Origin: Sulfuritalea sp.
GTDB taxonomy: Bacteria > Pseudomonadota > Gammaproteobacteria > Burkholderiales > Rhodocyclaceae
Assembly: GCA_022843505.1 (NCBI GenBank)
Contig: JALHNN010000009.1
Coordinates: forward strand, 3,272 to 10,646
DNA length: 7,375 nucleotides
Direction of reading: 5' to 3'
Part shown: piece by piece, positions 1 through 6,200 of the stretch
Position numbering within the stretch: position 1 is the stretch's first letter
Layout of the letters: each line of letters begins with the position of its first letter
Notes under the pieces: generated by a model
What the model saw: only the letters and a program-made list of their open reading frames with translations
Told to the model about the DNA's origin: nothing
The model's database searches: none
Position numbers and translations under genes: made by a program

Positions 1-922
1 CATCGCCGTGCTGGTCGCCCTGCTGATCGCCGGCACCCTGAAGATCGACTGGCTCAGCCTTCCCCTGTACAGCGGCGCGCTGCGCTGGGAAGGCATCGCG
101 ACATTCCAGGAACTGCTCAACCGCTGGGTCCCGGTCAACGAGATCAAGGGCGAGGAAGGCCTCAGCGTGCAGGGGCTGGCGTTGATCGGGCTGCTGCTCG
201 CCATCGGCGCCAGCGCCTGGCGCGGACTCGGCCGGGTCGACGCCGGCTTCACCCGCCTGACCTGGCTGGCGCTGGCCTTGACGGGGATGACACTGGCCTT
301 CGCCGCCCTCGGCATCCGCGCCACGGCAACGGGGCTCGCCGTCACTGTGACAGGCCGGACACTGGCCGTTGCCGGGCTCTGCCTGGCGCTGATTCCGCTG
401 GCGCGACGCTTCGATGCCTGGGACATGCAGCAATGGCTGTGGGAGACCTGGCGCTTCGTCGCCATGATCTTTCCGCTGCTGGTGGTCGGCGTTTTCCTCG
501 TCGGCGTGGTGCGCAGCTTCATCCAGCCGGAGTGGATACAGGCCATCGCCGGCAGCAACACGCTGCTGGCCAACCTGGCGGGCGTGGTGTTCGGCATCTT
601 CATGTATTTCCCGACCCTGGTCGAAGTGCCGATCGCCAAGATGTTCCTCTCGCTCGGCATGCACCCCGGGCCGCTGATCGCCTACCTGATGGCCGATCCG
701 GAACTCTCGCTGCAAAGCATCCTGATCACCTCGGCGATCATCGGCAAGCTCAAGGCCTGGACTTACGTCGGCCTGGTGGCGCTGTTCTCGACCCTCGCCG
801 GGCTCAGCTACGGTGCCTGGATCGATGGCACCCCCTTCATCACATTGCTGCTCGGCGTCGGCGGCGGCATCGGCTGCCTGCTGCTGGCCCTGCACCTCAT
901 CGAAAGGAGACAGACATGCTGA
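1..922 (+). CDS. UPF0718/ArsP-like permease, C-terminal part (5' end outside window)
   Basis: The reading frame is open from the first bases (codons from position 2) to TGA at 920-922, giving 306 visible residues. The sequence is strongly hydrophobic. I count about seven or eight membrane-spanning stretches, with a soluble loop rich in charged residues near visible residues 40-55. The segment with FPTLVEVPIAKM, followed by GPLIAYLMADPELSLQS, is typical of the predicted permeases of the UPF0718/DUF318 group, to which ArsP belongs. The TPFCSC-type cysteine motif that I recall from organoarsenical-exporting ArsP is replaced here by FPTLVEVP, so the substrate is probably different and unknown. 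The first half of the protein, with its own membrane bundle, must lie upstream, so the GTG at 8 is not the real start. The stop overlaps the start of the next gene by 7 bp. Family assignment is fairly sure; transported substrate is not known. Confidence 0.8.
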   Translation, partial: IAVLVALLIAGTLKIDWLSLPLYSGALRWEGIATFQELLNRWVPVNEIKGEEGLSVQGLALIGLLLAIGASAWRGLGRVDAGFTRLTWLALALTGMTLAFAALGIRATATGLAVTVTGRTLAVAGLCLALIPLARRFDAWDMQQWLWETWRFVAMIFPLLVVGVFLVGVVRSFIQPEWIQAIAGSNTLLANLAGVVFGIFMYFPTLVEVPIAKMFLSLGMHPGPLIAYLMADPELSLQSILITSAIIGKLKAWTYVGLVALFSTLAGLSYGAWIDGTPFITLLLGVGGGIGCLLLALHLIERRQTC

Positions 923-1152
923 TCAAGATCCTCGGCACCGGCTGCGCCAAGTGCCAGCGCCTGGAACAACTCACCCGCGAGGTCGTCACCGAACTGGGCG
1001 TCGATGCGCAGTTCGAGCACGTGCGCGACATGCCCGCGATCATGGCCTACCCGGTAATGAGCACGCCGGCCCTGGTGATCGACGAAGAGGTCATGGTCTT
1101 CGGCCGCATGCCGAGCAAGGACGAGATCGCCGCCTGGGTCAGAAAGGCCTGA
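916..1152 (+). CDS. Small thioredoxin-fold protein (redox-active disulfide protein, TM0996/MTH895 type)
   Basis: A 78-residue protein. ATG at 916 is preceded by AAGGAG at 904-909 with a 6-nt gap, which fixes the start. The N-terminus MLIKILGTGCAKC carries the CxxC redox pair at Cys10 and Cys13, right after the first beta strand. The STP at residues 49-51 gives the cis-proline of the thioredoxin fold (Pro51). The size and the GTGCAKCQ motif match the compact glutaredoxin/thioredoxin-like family known from archaeal MTH895, which lacks the extra N-terminal strand of classical thioredoxin. It has no signal peptide, so it is cytoplasmic. The gene overlaps the permease gene by 7 bp. This permease-plus-small-thioredoxin arrangement recurs in bacteria and archaea and suggests a redox role in the transporter's function, which is an inference. 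The fold is secure; the electron partner is unknown. Confidence 0.9.
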   Translation: MLIKILGTGCAKCQRLEQLTREVVTELGVDAQFEHVRDMPAIMAYPVMSTPALVIDEEVMVFGRMPSKDEIAAWVRKA

Positions 1153-1191
1153 TCGCCGTGGCGCCGGCGCCGACTTTCGCCCGCCCCCGCC

Positions 1192-1758
1192 TTACTCCTT
1201 GGGCGGCGCCAGTTCCGGATACTCCTGGACGATGGTCGAGCCGTCCTGGCGCCAGGCGTGGCAACCGTTGATGAAACGCGGCGTATTGCGCGCCGACCAG
1301 TTGCGCGGATCGGGCTCGATCGCCAGCTGCGCCGCGATGCGGTCGGGCCACGAGGCCTGCATGTAGGTATTGGCCGCCTGGGTCACCAGCTCGGTCAGGT
1401 GGGTGCAGCCCTCGATGCCGCCCAGGCGCTCCTTGACCGCCTGAGAGAAGCCGCCGCCGATGCGCAGCCCGATCAGCTTGCGATAGGCCTCGTCGACGCC
1501 GCCGCACATCGGCCAGGGCGCGATGCCGGTCTTGGCGCGCACGTCGCGGATGCAGTCTTCGCCGTCCATCACCAGCGACAGCGTCATGTTGTGCATGTAC
1601 TCCCCCTCGCGCACCGGCGGCCGCGAACGGAAGGGCACGTCCTGGCCCTTGAGGTCGGTGACCGTGGCTTCGACTTCAAGCCCGCCATCGGCCAGGCGAA
1701 AGGCCCGGCAGGTGATGGTGCGGGTGTGGATGAGCTTGCGCTCGTCAGCTGCGGACAT
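1192..1758 (-). CDS. DUF2889 family protein, last gene of the molybdenum-cofactor operon
   Basis: A 188-residue soluble protein of unknown function, ending at TAA 1192-1194. ATG at 1758 has GGAAGGA 6 nt upstream (1765-1771). The frame stays open upstream to about 2133, but that stretch is a GC-rich shadow of the SufU gene. Recognisable DUF2889 features are an early HTR (11-13), an acidic beta-rich part with LADGGLEVEATVTD (22-35), HNMTLSLVMDG (56-66), a cysteine in PWPMCGG (Cys85), and GGIEGCTHLTEL (113-124) with a conserved Cys118 and His120. A second Cys/His cluster, NGCHAWRQDG, sits at 164-173. The conserved Cys and His residues could bind a metal or act as ligands, but this is speculation. 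The start overlaps the end of the SufU gene by 14 bp, so it is co-translated with a sulfur-handling protein in a Mo-hydroxylase maturation operon. That context is the only clue to its job. Confidence 0.85.
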   Translation of the reverse strand: MSAADERKLIHTRTITCRAFRLADGGLEVEATVTDLKGQDVPFRSRPPVREGEYMHNMTLSLVMDGEDCIRDVRAKTGIAPWPMCGGVDEAYRKLIGLRIGGGFSQAVKERLGGIEGCTHLTELVTQAANTYMQASWPDRIAAQLAIEPDPRNWSARNTPRFINGCHAWRQDGSTIVQEYPELAPPKE

Positions 1759-2218
1759 GACCGGTCCTTCCGGGTGAATTAGTCGTCTGCGTCGCGACGG
1801 TTTTGCGCACTGCCGCCTGCAGGGCGCGAAACGGCAACAGCGCGCACTTGTGGCGGCTGGGGTGGGCATGGGCCGGCCGGAACATGGCCAGTTCCGGCCA
1901 CTCCGGCGGCGCGGCCGCCTGCTCCTGCAACAGCGCTTCAAGCGCGTTCGTCGCAGCGTCGATGGCGGCGGCATCCAGCCCGGCGGCGCGCGCGCCCAAC
2001 AGCGAGGCCGCGGCCCGGCACAACAGGCAGCCCCGGGTCTGGTGGGCCAGGGCGGCGATGCGCCCGCCTTGCAGTGCCACCTGCATATGCACCCGATCGC
2101 CGCACAGGGGGTTGTTGAGTTTCGCTTCTCCATCGGGCGATGCCAATTGCCCGTGACCGTGCGCGGCAGCAGCCATCTGCTTGATCGACTCCTGGTAGAG
2201 ATCGAGGCCCTCGCTCAC
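1745..2218 (-). CDS. sufU: SufU-type Fe-S scaffold / zinc sulfurtransferase-like protein
   Basis: A 157-residue protein of the IscU/SufU superfamily. The GTG start at 2218 overlaps the sufS TGA in a 4-bp GTGA junction, and GAGGA lies 7 nt upstream. The protein then begins (M)SEGLDLYQE, as SufU proteins do. Conserved ligands are all present: NPLCGD (Cys39, Asp41), TRGCLLC (Cys64, Cys67) and HKCALLPF (Cys125). In Bacillus SufU the equivalents of Cys39, Asp41, Cys64 and Cys125 bind zinc, and the protein accepts persulfide sulfur from SufS. Here the central motif is CLLC, giving one extra cysteine. The HPSR stretch before Cys125 follows an insertion of the SufU rather than IscU kind. The tail after about residue 140 is short and looks disordered. 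Because it lies directly behind sufS in an XdhC operon, I infer a sulfur-relay role toward molybdenum cofactor, with general Fe-S assembly as the alternative. Confidence 0.88.
   Translation of the reverse strand: MSEGLDLYQESIKQMAAAAHGHGQLASPDGEAKLNNPLCGDRVHMQVALQGGRIAALAHQTRGCLLCRAAASLLGARAAGLDAAAIDAATNALEALLQEQAAAPPEWPELAMFRPAHAHPSRHKCALLPFRALQAAVRKTVATQTTNSPGRTGHVRS
1765..1771 (-). promoter_or_regulatory. Shine-Dalgarno site of the DUF2889 gene inside the SufU 3' region
   Basis: GGAAGGA on the minus strand lies 6 nt before ATG at 1758. It sits within the last codons of the SufU gene, which ends at 1745. It fixes the DUF2889 start and shows that the 14-bp overlap is real and not a start-site error. 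Confidence 0.65.
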
Positions 2219-3426
2219 GCCAGCGTCCTCACCGCTGCCGCCACGCCCTCGACCAGGGCCGCGACGTCGGCCTCGTCGTTGTAGAGCGCCAGGCTGGCGC
2301 GGCTGCAGGCGTCGACGCCGAACGCGGCCAACAGGGGCTGGGCGCAGTGGTGGCCGCCGCGCAGCGCCAGCCCGTGGTGGTCGAGCACCTGGCAGACGTC
2401 GTGCGGATGCAGGCCGGCGATGTCGAAGGAGACGATGGGCGCGCGCCGCGCCGAGGCCGGCGGCCCCAGCAGGCGCAGGCCGGGAACGGCCAGCAGGCCG
2501 TCGATCAGATCGGCGCACAGGCGCTCTTCGCGTTCGCGCAGGCGCGGCCAGTCGAGGCCGCCCATCCATTCCAGCGCCGCGGCCAGCCCCACGGCCTGGG
2601 CGATCGGCGGCGTGCCGGCCTCAAAGCGCCGCGGCGGCTCGGCCCACGACGAGGCCTCGATCGCTACCTCATCGATCATGCCGCCGCCACCGAGGAAGGG
2701 CGGCAGCCCGGCGAGCAGGTCGCCGCGCGCCCAGAGCACGCCGATGCCGTTGGGTCCGAAGGCCTTGTGGCCGGAAAACGCGTAAAAATCGATGCCCAGC
2801 GCCCGCAGGTCCTGCGGTCCGTGCTGCACGGCCTGCGCGCCGTCGAGCAGCACGCGGGCGCCGACCTTGTGCGCTTCCTCGACCACCGCCGCCACGTCGG
2901 TCCAGGCCCCGCTGACGTTCGAACACTGCGTCACGGCCACCAGCCGCGTGCGCGGCGACAGCAGTCGCGGCAGGGCCGCCAGGTCAAGTTCGCCCGAGGC
3001 CGTGACCGGCAGCAGGTCCAGCGCGATGCCAGCCCGTTCGCGCAGCATCTGCCAGGGCACGAAATTGCTGTGGTGCTCGGCCTGCGAGACCAGCACGCGA
3101 TCGCCCGGCCGCAGCGTGGCACCGAAGGCATGGGCGACGAGGTTGAGCGCCGCCGTGGCGCCGGAGCAGAAGACGACCTCGTCCGCCGAGGCCACGTTGA
3201 GGAAGCGCGCCACGCTCGTCCGCGCCGCATCGTAGGCCCGGTCCGCCGCTTCGGCCAGGCGGTGGCTGCCGCGCAGCACGTTGGCGCGGCAACCCGTTTC
3301 GTGGCGTACCACGGCGTCGAGCGCGCAGCGGTGGATCTGCGCCGTTGCCGCGCTGTCGAGGTAATGCAGGCCGGGATTGGCCGCCAGCAGCGGAAATTCG
3401 GCGCGCAGAAGGTCTGTTTCACTCAT
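2215..3426 (-). CDS. sufS: Cysteine desulfurase, SufS/CsdA type (group II)
   Basis: A full-length 403-residue PLP enzyme that removes sulfur from L-cysteine as a protein-bound persulfide, leaving alanine. ATG at 3426 forms a 4-bp ATGA overlap with the upstream stop, and GGAAG lies 4 nt before it. Family landmarks are in order: HYLDSAATAQ (21-30), RGSHRLAE (52-59), the PLP-stacking His118 in AEHHSNFVPW, Asp195 and Gln198 in LLDGAQAV, the Schiff-base lysine Lys221 in FSGHKAFGPNG, and catalytic Cys361 in LRGGHHCAQP. The RGGHHC context and the short loop around the cysteine mark group II (SufS/CsdA) rather than IscS. Group II enzymes usually need a sulfur acceptor such as SufE or SufU, and a SufU follows directly. 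In Rhodobacter capsulatus a NifS-type desulfurase sulfurates Mo cofactor bound to XdhC, so a similar role is likely here. A selenocysteine lyase activity cannot be excluded from sequence. Confidence 0.95.
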   Translation of the reverse strand: MSETDLLRAEFPLLAANPGLHYLDSAATAQIHRCALDAVVRHETGCRANVLRGSHRLAEAADRAYDAARTSVARFLNVASADEVVFCSGATAALNLVAHAFGATLRPGDRVLVSQAEHHSNFVPWQMLRERAGIALDLLPVTASGELDLAALPRLLSPRTRLVAVTQCSNVSGAWTDVAAVVEEAHKVGARVLLDGAQAVQHGPQDLRALGIDFYAFSGHKAFGPNGIGVLWARGDLLAGLPPFLGGGGMIDEVAIEASSWAEPPRRFEAGTPPIAQAVGLAAALEWMGGLDWPRLREREERLCADLIDGLLAVPGLRLLGPPASARRAPIVSFDIAGLHPHDVCQVLDHHGLALRGGHHCAQPLLAAFGVDACSRASLALYNDEADVAALVEGVAAAVRTLA

Positions 3427-5042
3427 CGCGCTTCCATTTCCCGCAGGGCCTCCGGCGTATCGACGTCGGCGAAGATGGCATCGTCGTCGCAGGGCACCGT
3501 GTCGACGCGCTCGGCATGGCGCTGCAACAGCCCGCGCGCGCCGACGTCGCCCTGCACCTGCTGCATCTCGTCGAAAAAGCCGCGCGGCCAGAGGATGGGA
3601 TTGCCGCGCCGGCCGTCCTTCATCGGCACCACGATGTTGCCGCGCTGCGGATCGAAGGCGGCAATCAGGCGGTCGATGTGCGCCGCGCTGACCATGGGCA
3701 TGTCGCCCAGCACCACCACCACCGCGTCGGTGTCGGCCGGCAGCGCCCGCAGGCCGGCGCGCAAGGACGAGGCCATGCCGCTTTCATGTTCCGGGTTGTG
3801 TGCGAATTCGATGTCCAGCCCGACCAGGGCCGCCTTCACCTCCTCGGCGGCAAAACCGGTGACGGCGACCACGGCAATGGCGCGCGAAGCCAGCGCCGCG
3901 TTCGCCGCCCGGCGCACCATGGGCACGCCGGCCACCGGCTGCAGCAGTTTGTTGCTGCCAGCCATGCGCCGACTGCTGCCCGCCACCAGCACCAGCGCGG
4001 CGACGCGGCGCCCCGCGGCGACGCGCGGCGGCGCAGGTTCCACCGCCTCCGTATCCTCTTCGGCTTCGGGCGCACTGCGGATCAGGCCGCCGACCCCCAT
4101 GCCCTTGATCTCGGCGCTGCCCATGGCCAGGCCGGCGAGCAGGCGTTGCAGCACCCAGTCCAGTCCGTTTGTGCGCCGCGAGCGGGCACAGCCCGGCAGG
4201 ATCAGCACCGGCACGTCGCCGATGCGGCCCAGCAGCAGCATGTTGCCCGGCTCCACCGGCATGCCGAAATGGATGATCTCGCCGCCGGCGGCGACGATCG
4301 CCGCGGGTATGGTGTCGGCCCTGTCCTTGGGCACGGTGGCGCCGGAGATCATGACCAGGTCGCAGCCGGCGGCCAGGCTTTCGCGCAGCGCGCGCGCCAC
4401 GTCTTCGCGGCGGTGGGCGCAGCGCTGCACCAGGCCGAGATGGCTGCCGAGCCCCTCGACGCGGCGGCGGCTGCTGGTCACCGCGGTGGCGTAGTTCCTT
4501 TCCGGGTCGCCCGGCTGCTCGGTGACGATCAGGGCGGCGCGCTTCTCGGCGAAGGGATGCAGGCCGAACGCGGCGCCCTGCCCCACCGCGCCGATGCACC
4601 GGCCGATGACCTCGCCGGACACCGCCAGCGGAATGATCTTCACCGTGGCTACCACGGCGCCGGCACGCACCGCCGAGAGCGGCGCCAGGGTGGCGACGGT
4701 GACGGCCTCGTCGATGGCATTGATGCGGTCGATGATCCCCGCATCGACGGTGACGAGGCCGCGCCGCGTCGCGTGCAGGTTGCAGCGACCGGTGTAGGCA
4801 CGGCGGGCGACGATTCCCTCGCCCTGCAGCGCGGCCGCGACGGCGGCGGCGGCGGCATCTTCGGCCAGGTCGCCGGCATCGAGGCGTGCCCCATGCACGC
4901 TGCGGTAACCCGCGGCCTGCAGGGCCTGGATGTCGGCGCGGGTGACACGGCGGCCTTTCTTCAGCGATCCCTCGGCGATGCGCAGGCTGTGGGCCAGCAA
5001 CAGTCCTTCGGCATCGGCGACGGGGAACTCGCCGAAGATCAC
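3423..5042 (-). CDS. Molybdopterin-binding domain / MobA-MocA-like nucleotidyltransferase fusion
   Basis: A 539-residue two-domain protein. GTG at 5042 overlaps the preceding stop in a GTGA junction; the frame is open further upstream, but that part is a shadow of the XdhC-C gene. Residues 1 to about 320 resemble the MoCF/MoeA-type molybdopterin-binding family, with ISGATVPKDRADTIPAA (232-248), HFGMPVEPGNML (258-269) and LPGCARSRRTNGLDW (282-296). An acidic, proline-containing linker (about 322-345) follows. Residues 346-539 form a nucleotidyltransferase domain, with the VAGSSRRM signature and Lys365, the metal-binding GDMP (446-449) and GNPILWP (480-486). E. coli MobA (GTP) has LAGG and MocA (CTP) has TAAG at the signature; VAG here favours the MocA type and a cytosine dinucleotide cofactor, as used by xanthine-oxidase-family enzymes. 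The architecture is known in Proteobacteria. The nucleotide choice is inference. Confidence 0.9.
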   Translation of the reverse strand: MIFGEFPVADAEGLLLAHSLRIAEGSLKKGRRVTRADIQALQAAGYRSVHGARLDAGDLAEDAAAAAVAAALQGEGIVARRAYTGRCNLHATRRGLVTVDAGIIDRINAIDEAVTVATLAPLSAVRAGAVVATVKIIPLAVSGEVIGRCIGAVGQGAAFGLHPFAEKRAALIVTEQPGDPERNYATAVTSSRRRVEGLGSHLGLVQRCAHRREDVARALRESLAAGCDLVMISGATVPKDRADTIPAAIVAAGGEIIHFGMPVEPGNMLLLGRIGDVPVLILPGCARSRRTNGLDWVLQRLLAGLAMGSAEIKGMGVGGLIRSAPEAEEDTEAVEPAPPRVAAGRRVAALVLVAGSSRRMAGSNKLLQPVAGVPMVRRAANAALASRAIAVVAVTGFAAEEVKAALVGLDIEFAHNPEHESGMASSLRAGLRALPADTDAVVVVLGDMPMVSAAHIDRLIAAFDPQRGNIVVPMKDGRRGNPILWPRGFFDEMQQVQGDVGARGLLQRHAERVDTVPCDDDAIFADVDTPEALREMEAR

Positions 5043-5734
5043 GCGGCGGCGCCCCGGTAGCGGACGCGGATGATCTCGGCCAGGATAGCCACGGCGATTT
5101 CCGCCGGCGCCCGCCCGCCGAGGTCGAGGCCGATCGGCGAATGGATGCGGCCGATGTACTCGCCCAGCCCGGCCTCCGTCAGCCGCTGTACGCGCTTTTC
5201 GTGGGTGCGCCGGCTGCCCAGCGCGCCGATGTAGAAGAGTTTGCTCGGCAGCGCCAGTTCCAGCGCCGGATCGTCGAGTTTGGGATCGTGCGAGAGCGCC
5301 ACCAGCGCCGTGGCGGCGTCGAGCCCGAGCCGGGCCAGCGCCTCGTCCGGCCACTCGTCGCACAGCGTCACGCCGGGAAAGCGCTCGGGCGAGGCAAAGG
5401 CGCCGCGCGGATCGATCACCGTGACTTCGAAACCGGCCGTCGCCGCCATGTCCGCCAGGGCCTGGGCGATATGCACGGCGCCGACGATCAGCAGGCGCGG
5501 CGAAGGTACATAGGCGCGCGCAAAACTCCCGGGCAGAGAATCGAGCGCGCCGCAGCGCCCCGATAGCAACAGGGACGCCGCCTCCGCAGCCTGTTCGGGC
5601 GCCAGATCCAGTTCGCCGCTGCAACCTGCGGCATCGATGATGCACTGCGCACCGTCGGCCAGGCGCGTGACGACCACCAGCGCCTGGCGGGTCGCCAGCG
5701 CCTCGGTGATGCGCGCCAGGGTCACCGCCTTCAT
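5039..5734 (-). CDS. XdhC C-terminal Rossmann-domain protein (Mo-hydroxylase maturation)
   Basis: A 231-residue protein matching the second half of XdhC, the chaperone that binds molybdenum cofactor and inserts the sulfurated form into xanthine-dehydrogenase-family enzymes. ATG at 5734 forms an ATGA overlap with the upstream stop. Residues 1 to about 78 are a spacer domain. From residue 80, PRLLIVGAVHIAQALADMA with following EVTVIDPR is the Rossmann nucleotide-binding beta-alpha-beta. Then come ALSHDPKLDDPAL (146-158), YIGALGSRRTHEKR (168-181) and RIHSPIGLDLGGRAPAEIA (196-214), all hallmarks of XdhC_C. In most XdhC proteins this domain is fused behind the SGGC domain; here that domain is a separate upstream gene. 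Both halves are intact and the junction is clean, so I read this as a true split gene and not a frameshift. The two products probably work together. Confidence 0.92.
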   Translation of the reverse strand: MKAVTLARITEALATRQALVVVTRLADGAQCIIDAAGCSGELDLAPEQAAEAASLLLSGRCGALDSLPGSFARAYVPSPRLLIVGAVHIAQALADMAATAGFEVTVIDPRGAFASPERFPGVTLCDEWPDEALARLGLDAATALVALSHDPKLDDPALELALPSKLFYIGALGSRRTHEKRVQRLTEAGLGEYIGRIHSPIGLDLGGRAPAEIAVAILAEIIRVRYRGAAA

Positions 5735-6054
5735 TCCACCGGCTCCACGAAGACCCGCACGCGCCCGCCGCAGGCCAGGCCGACCTGCCAGGCCTGCTCG
5801 TCGCTGACGCCGAACTCGAGCAGGCGCGGCGCGCCGGAACGCATCACCTCCTGCGCTGCCTCGATTACCGCGCCCTCGATGCAACCGCCCGATACCGAGC
5901 CGACGAATTGCCCCCCGGCATCGATCGCCAGGTGGCTGCCCTCCGGCCGCGGCGACGAACCCCAGGTGCTGACCACGGTCGCCAGCGCCGCGGGGCGGCC
6001 TTCTGCGCGCCACTGGCGCAGGGTATCGATGGGCGAATCAGTGAAGGCTTGCAA
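5731..6054 (-). CDS. XdhC N-terminal (CoxI-type) domain protein, first gene of the operon
   Basis: A 107-residue protein equal to the N-terminal XdhC/CoxI domain. Motifs are TVVSTWGSSPRPEGSHLAI (26-44), GSVSGGCIEGAVIE (52-65, Cys58) and VGLACGGRVRVFVEP (91-105, Cys95), all standard for the family. The start is a choice. The frame is open back to GTG at 6135, but no Shine-Dalgarno precedes that codon and the extra 27 residues are not family-like. TTG at 6054 has AGGAG with a 7-nt gap and gives the expected N-terminus, so I chose it. The stop overlaps the ATG of the XdhC-C gene by 4 bp. Family members help mature molybdenum hydroxylases such as xanthine and CO dehydrogenases. It leads the six-gene operon, so its promoter should lie within about 6055-6350. 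Confidence 0.88.
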   Translation of the reverse strand: MQAFTDSPIDTLRQWRAEGRPAALATVVSTWGSSPRPEGSHLAIDAGGQFVGSVSGGCIEGAVIEAAQEVMRSGAPRLLEFGVSDEQAWQVGLACGGRVRVFVEPVE

Positions 6055-6061
6055 GTCGTCG

Positions 6062-6066
6062 CTCCT
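6062..6066 (-). promoter_or_regulatory. Shine-Dalgarno site that decides the TTG start of the XdhC N-domain gene
   Basis: On the minus strand the sequence reads TCAGGAGCGACGACTTG. AGGAG stands 7 nt before TTG at 6054. No comparable site stands before the longer GTG option at 6135, where the upstream bases are GTTCTCCCGCGT. Confidence 0.7.
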
Positions 6067-6170
6067 GATCGTTGCCGTGTCAAAATCCCGTTCCCCGGCC
6101 TGCGGTGCGCCGCGCCCCGCACGGCGGATTCTCACACGCGGGAGAACTCATAAAAACCATCCCGCGGGGA

Positions 6171-6200
6171 TTGACATGAACTTGTTTGTTTGCATACAGT
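6171..6200 (+). promoter_or_regulatory. Candidate sigma70 promoter for trpB2
   Basis: TTGACA at 6171-6176 is a perfect -35 hexamer. TACAGT at 6195-6200 matches four of six positions of the -10 consensus, with an 18-bp spacer. The segment is a short AT-rich island in very GC-rich DNA. Transcription would begin near 6207, giving a leader of about 143 nt before trpB2. The -10 match is modest, so this is a prediction only. Confidence 0.5.

Noticed and set aside
1160..1171. Palindrome GGCGCCGGCGCC in the 39-bp gap between the convergent thioredoxin and DUF2889 genes, as a terminator
   Set aside because: It allows only a 4-bp stem with a 4-nt loop and has no T-run on either strand. GC-rich palindromes of this kind are frequent in such DNA.
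2347..5060. Long plus-strand open frames (2347-4494 and 3345-5060) opposite sufS and the MocA-like gene
   Set aside because: They are antisense to well-recognised genes, are rich in Arg, Ala, Gln and His with no recognisable domain, and are what high-GC third positions produce by chance.
5725..5740. Frameshift splitting a single XdhC gene
   Set aside because: The junction is an exact ATGA overlap and both products have complete domain boundaries. The same overlap style occurs at three other junctions of this operon.
5735..6135. Longer start (GTG at 6135) for the XdhC N-domain gene
   Set aside because: There is no Shine-Dalgarno before it, the added residues do not fit the family, and TTG at 6054 has a good AGGAG. 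It remains possible that automatic annotation uses the longer form.
6159..6171. ATCCC-GCG-GGGAT inverted repeat as an operator
   Set aside because: Only 5-bp arms with a 3-bp spacer, in GC-rich sequence where this is expected by chance; I list it only as part of the intergenic region.
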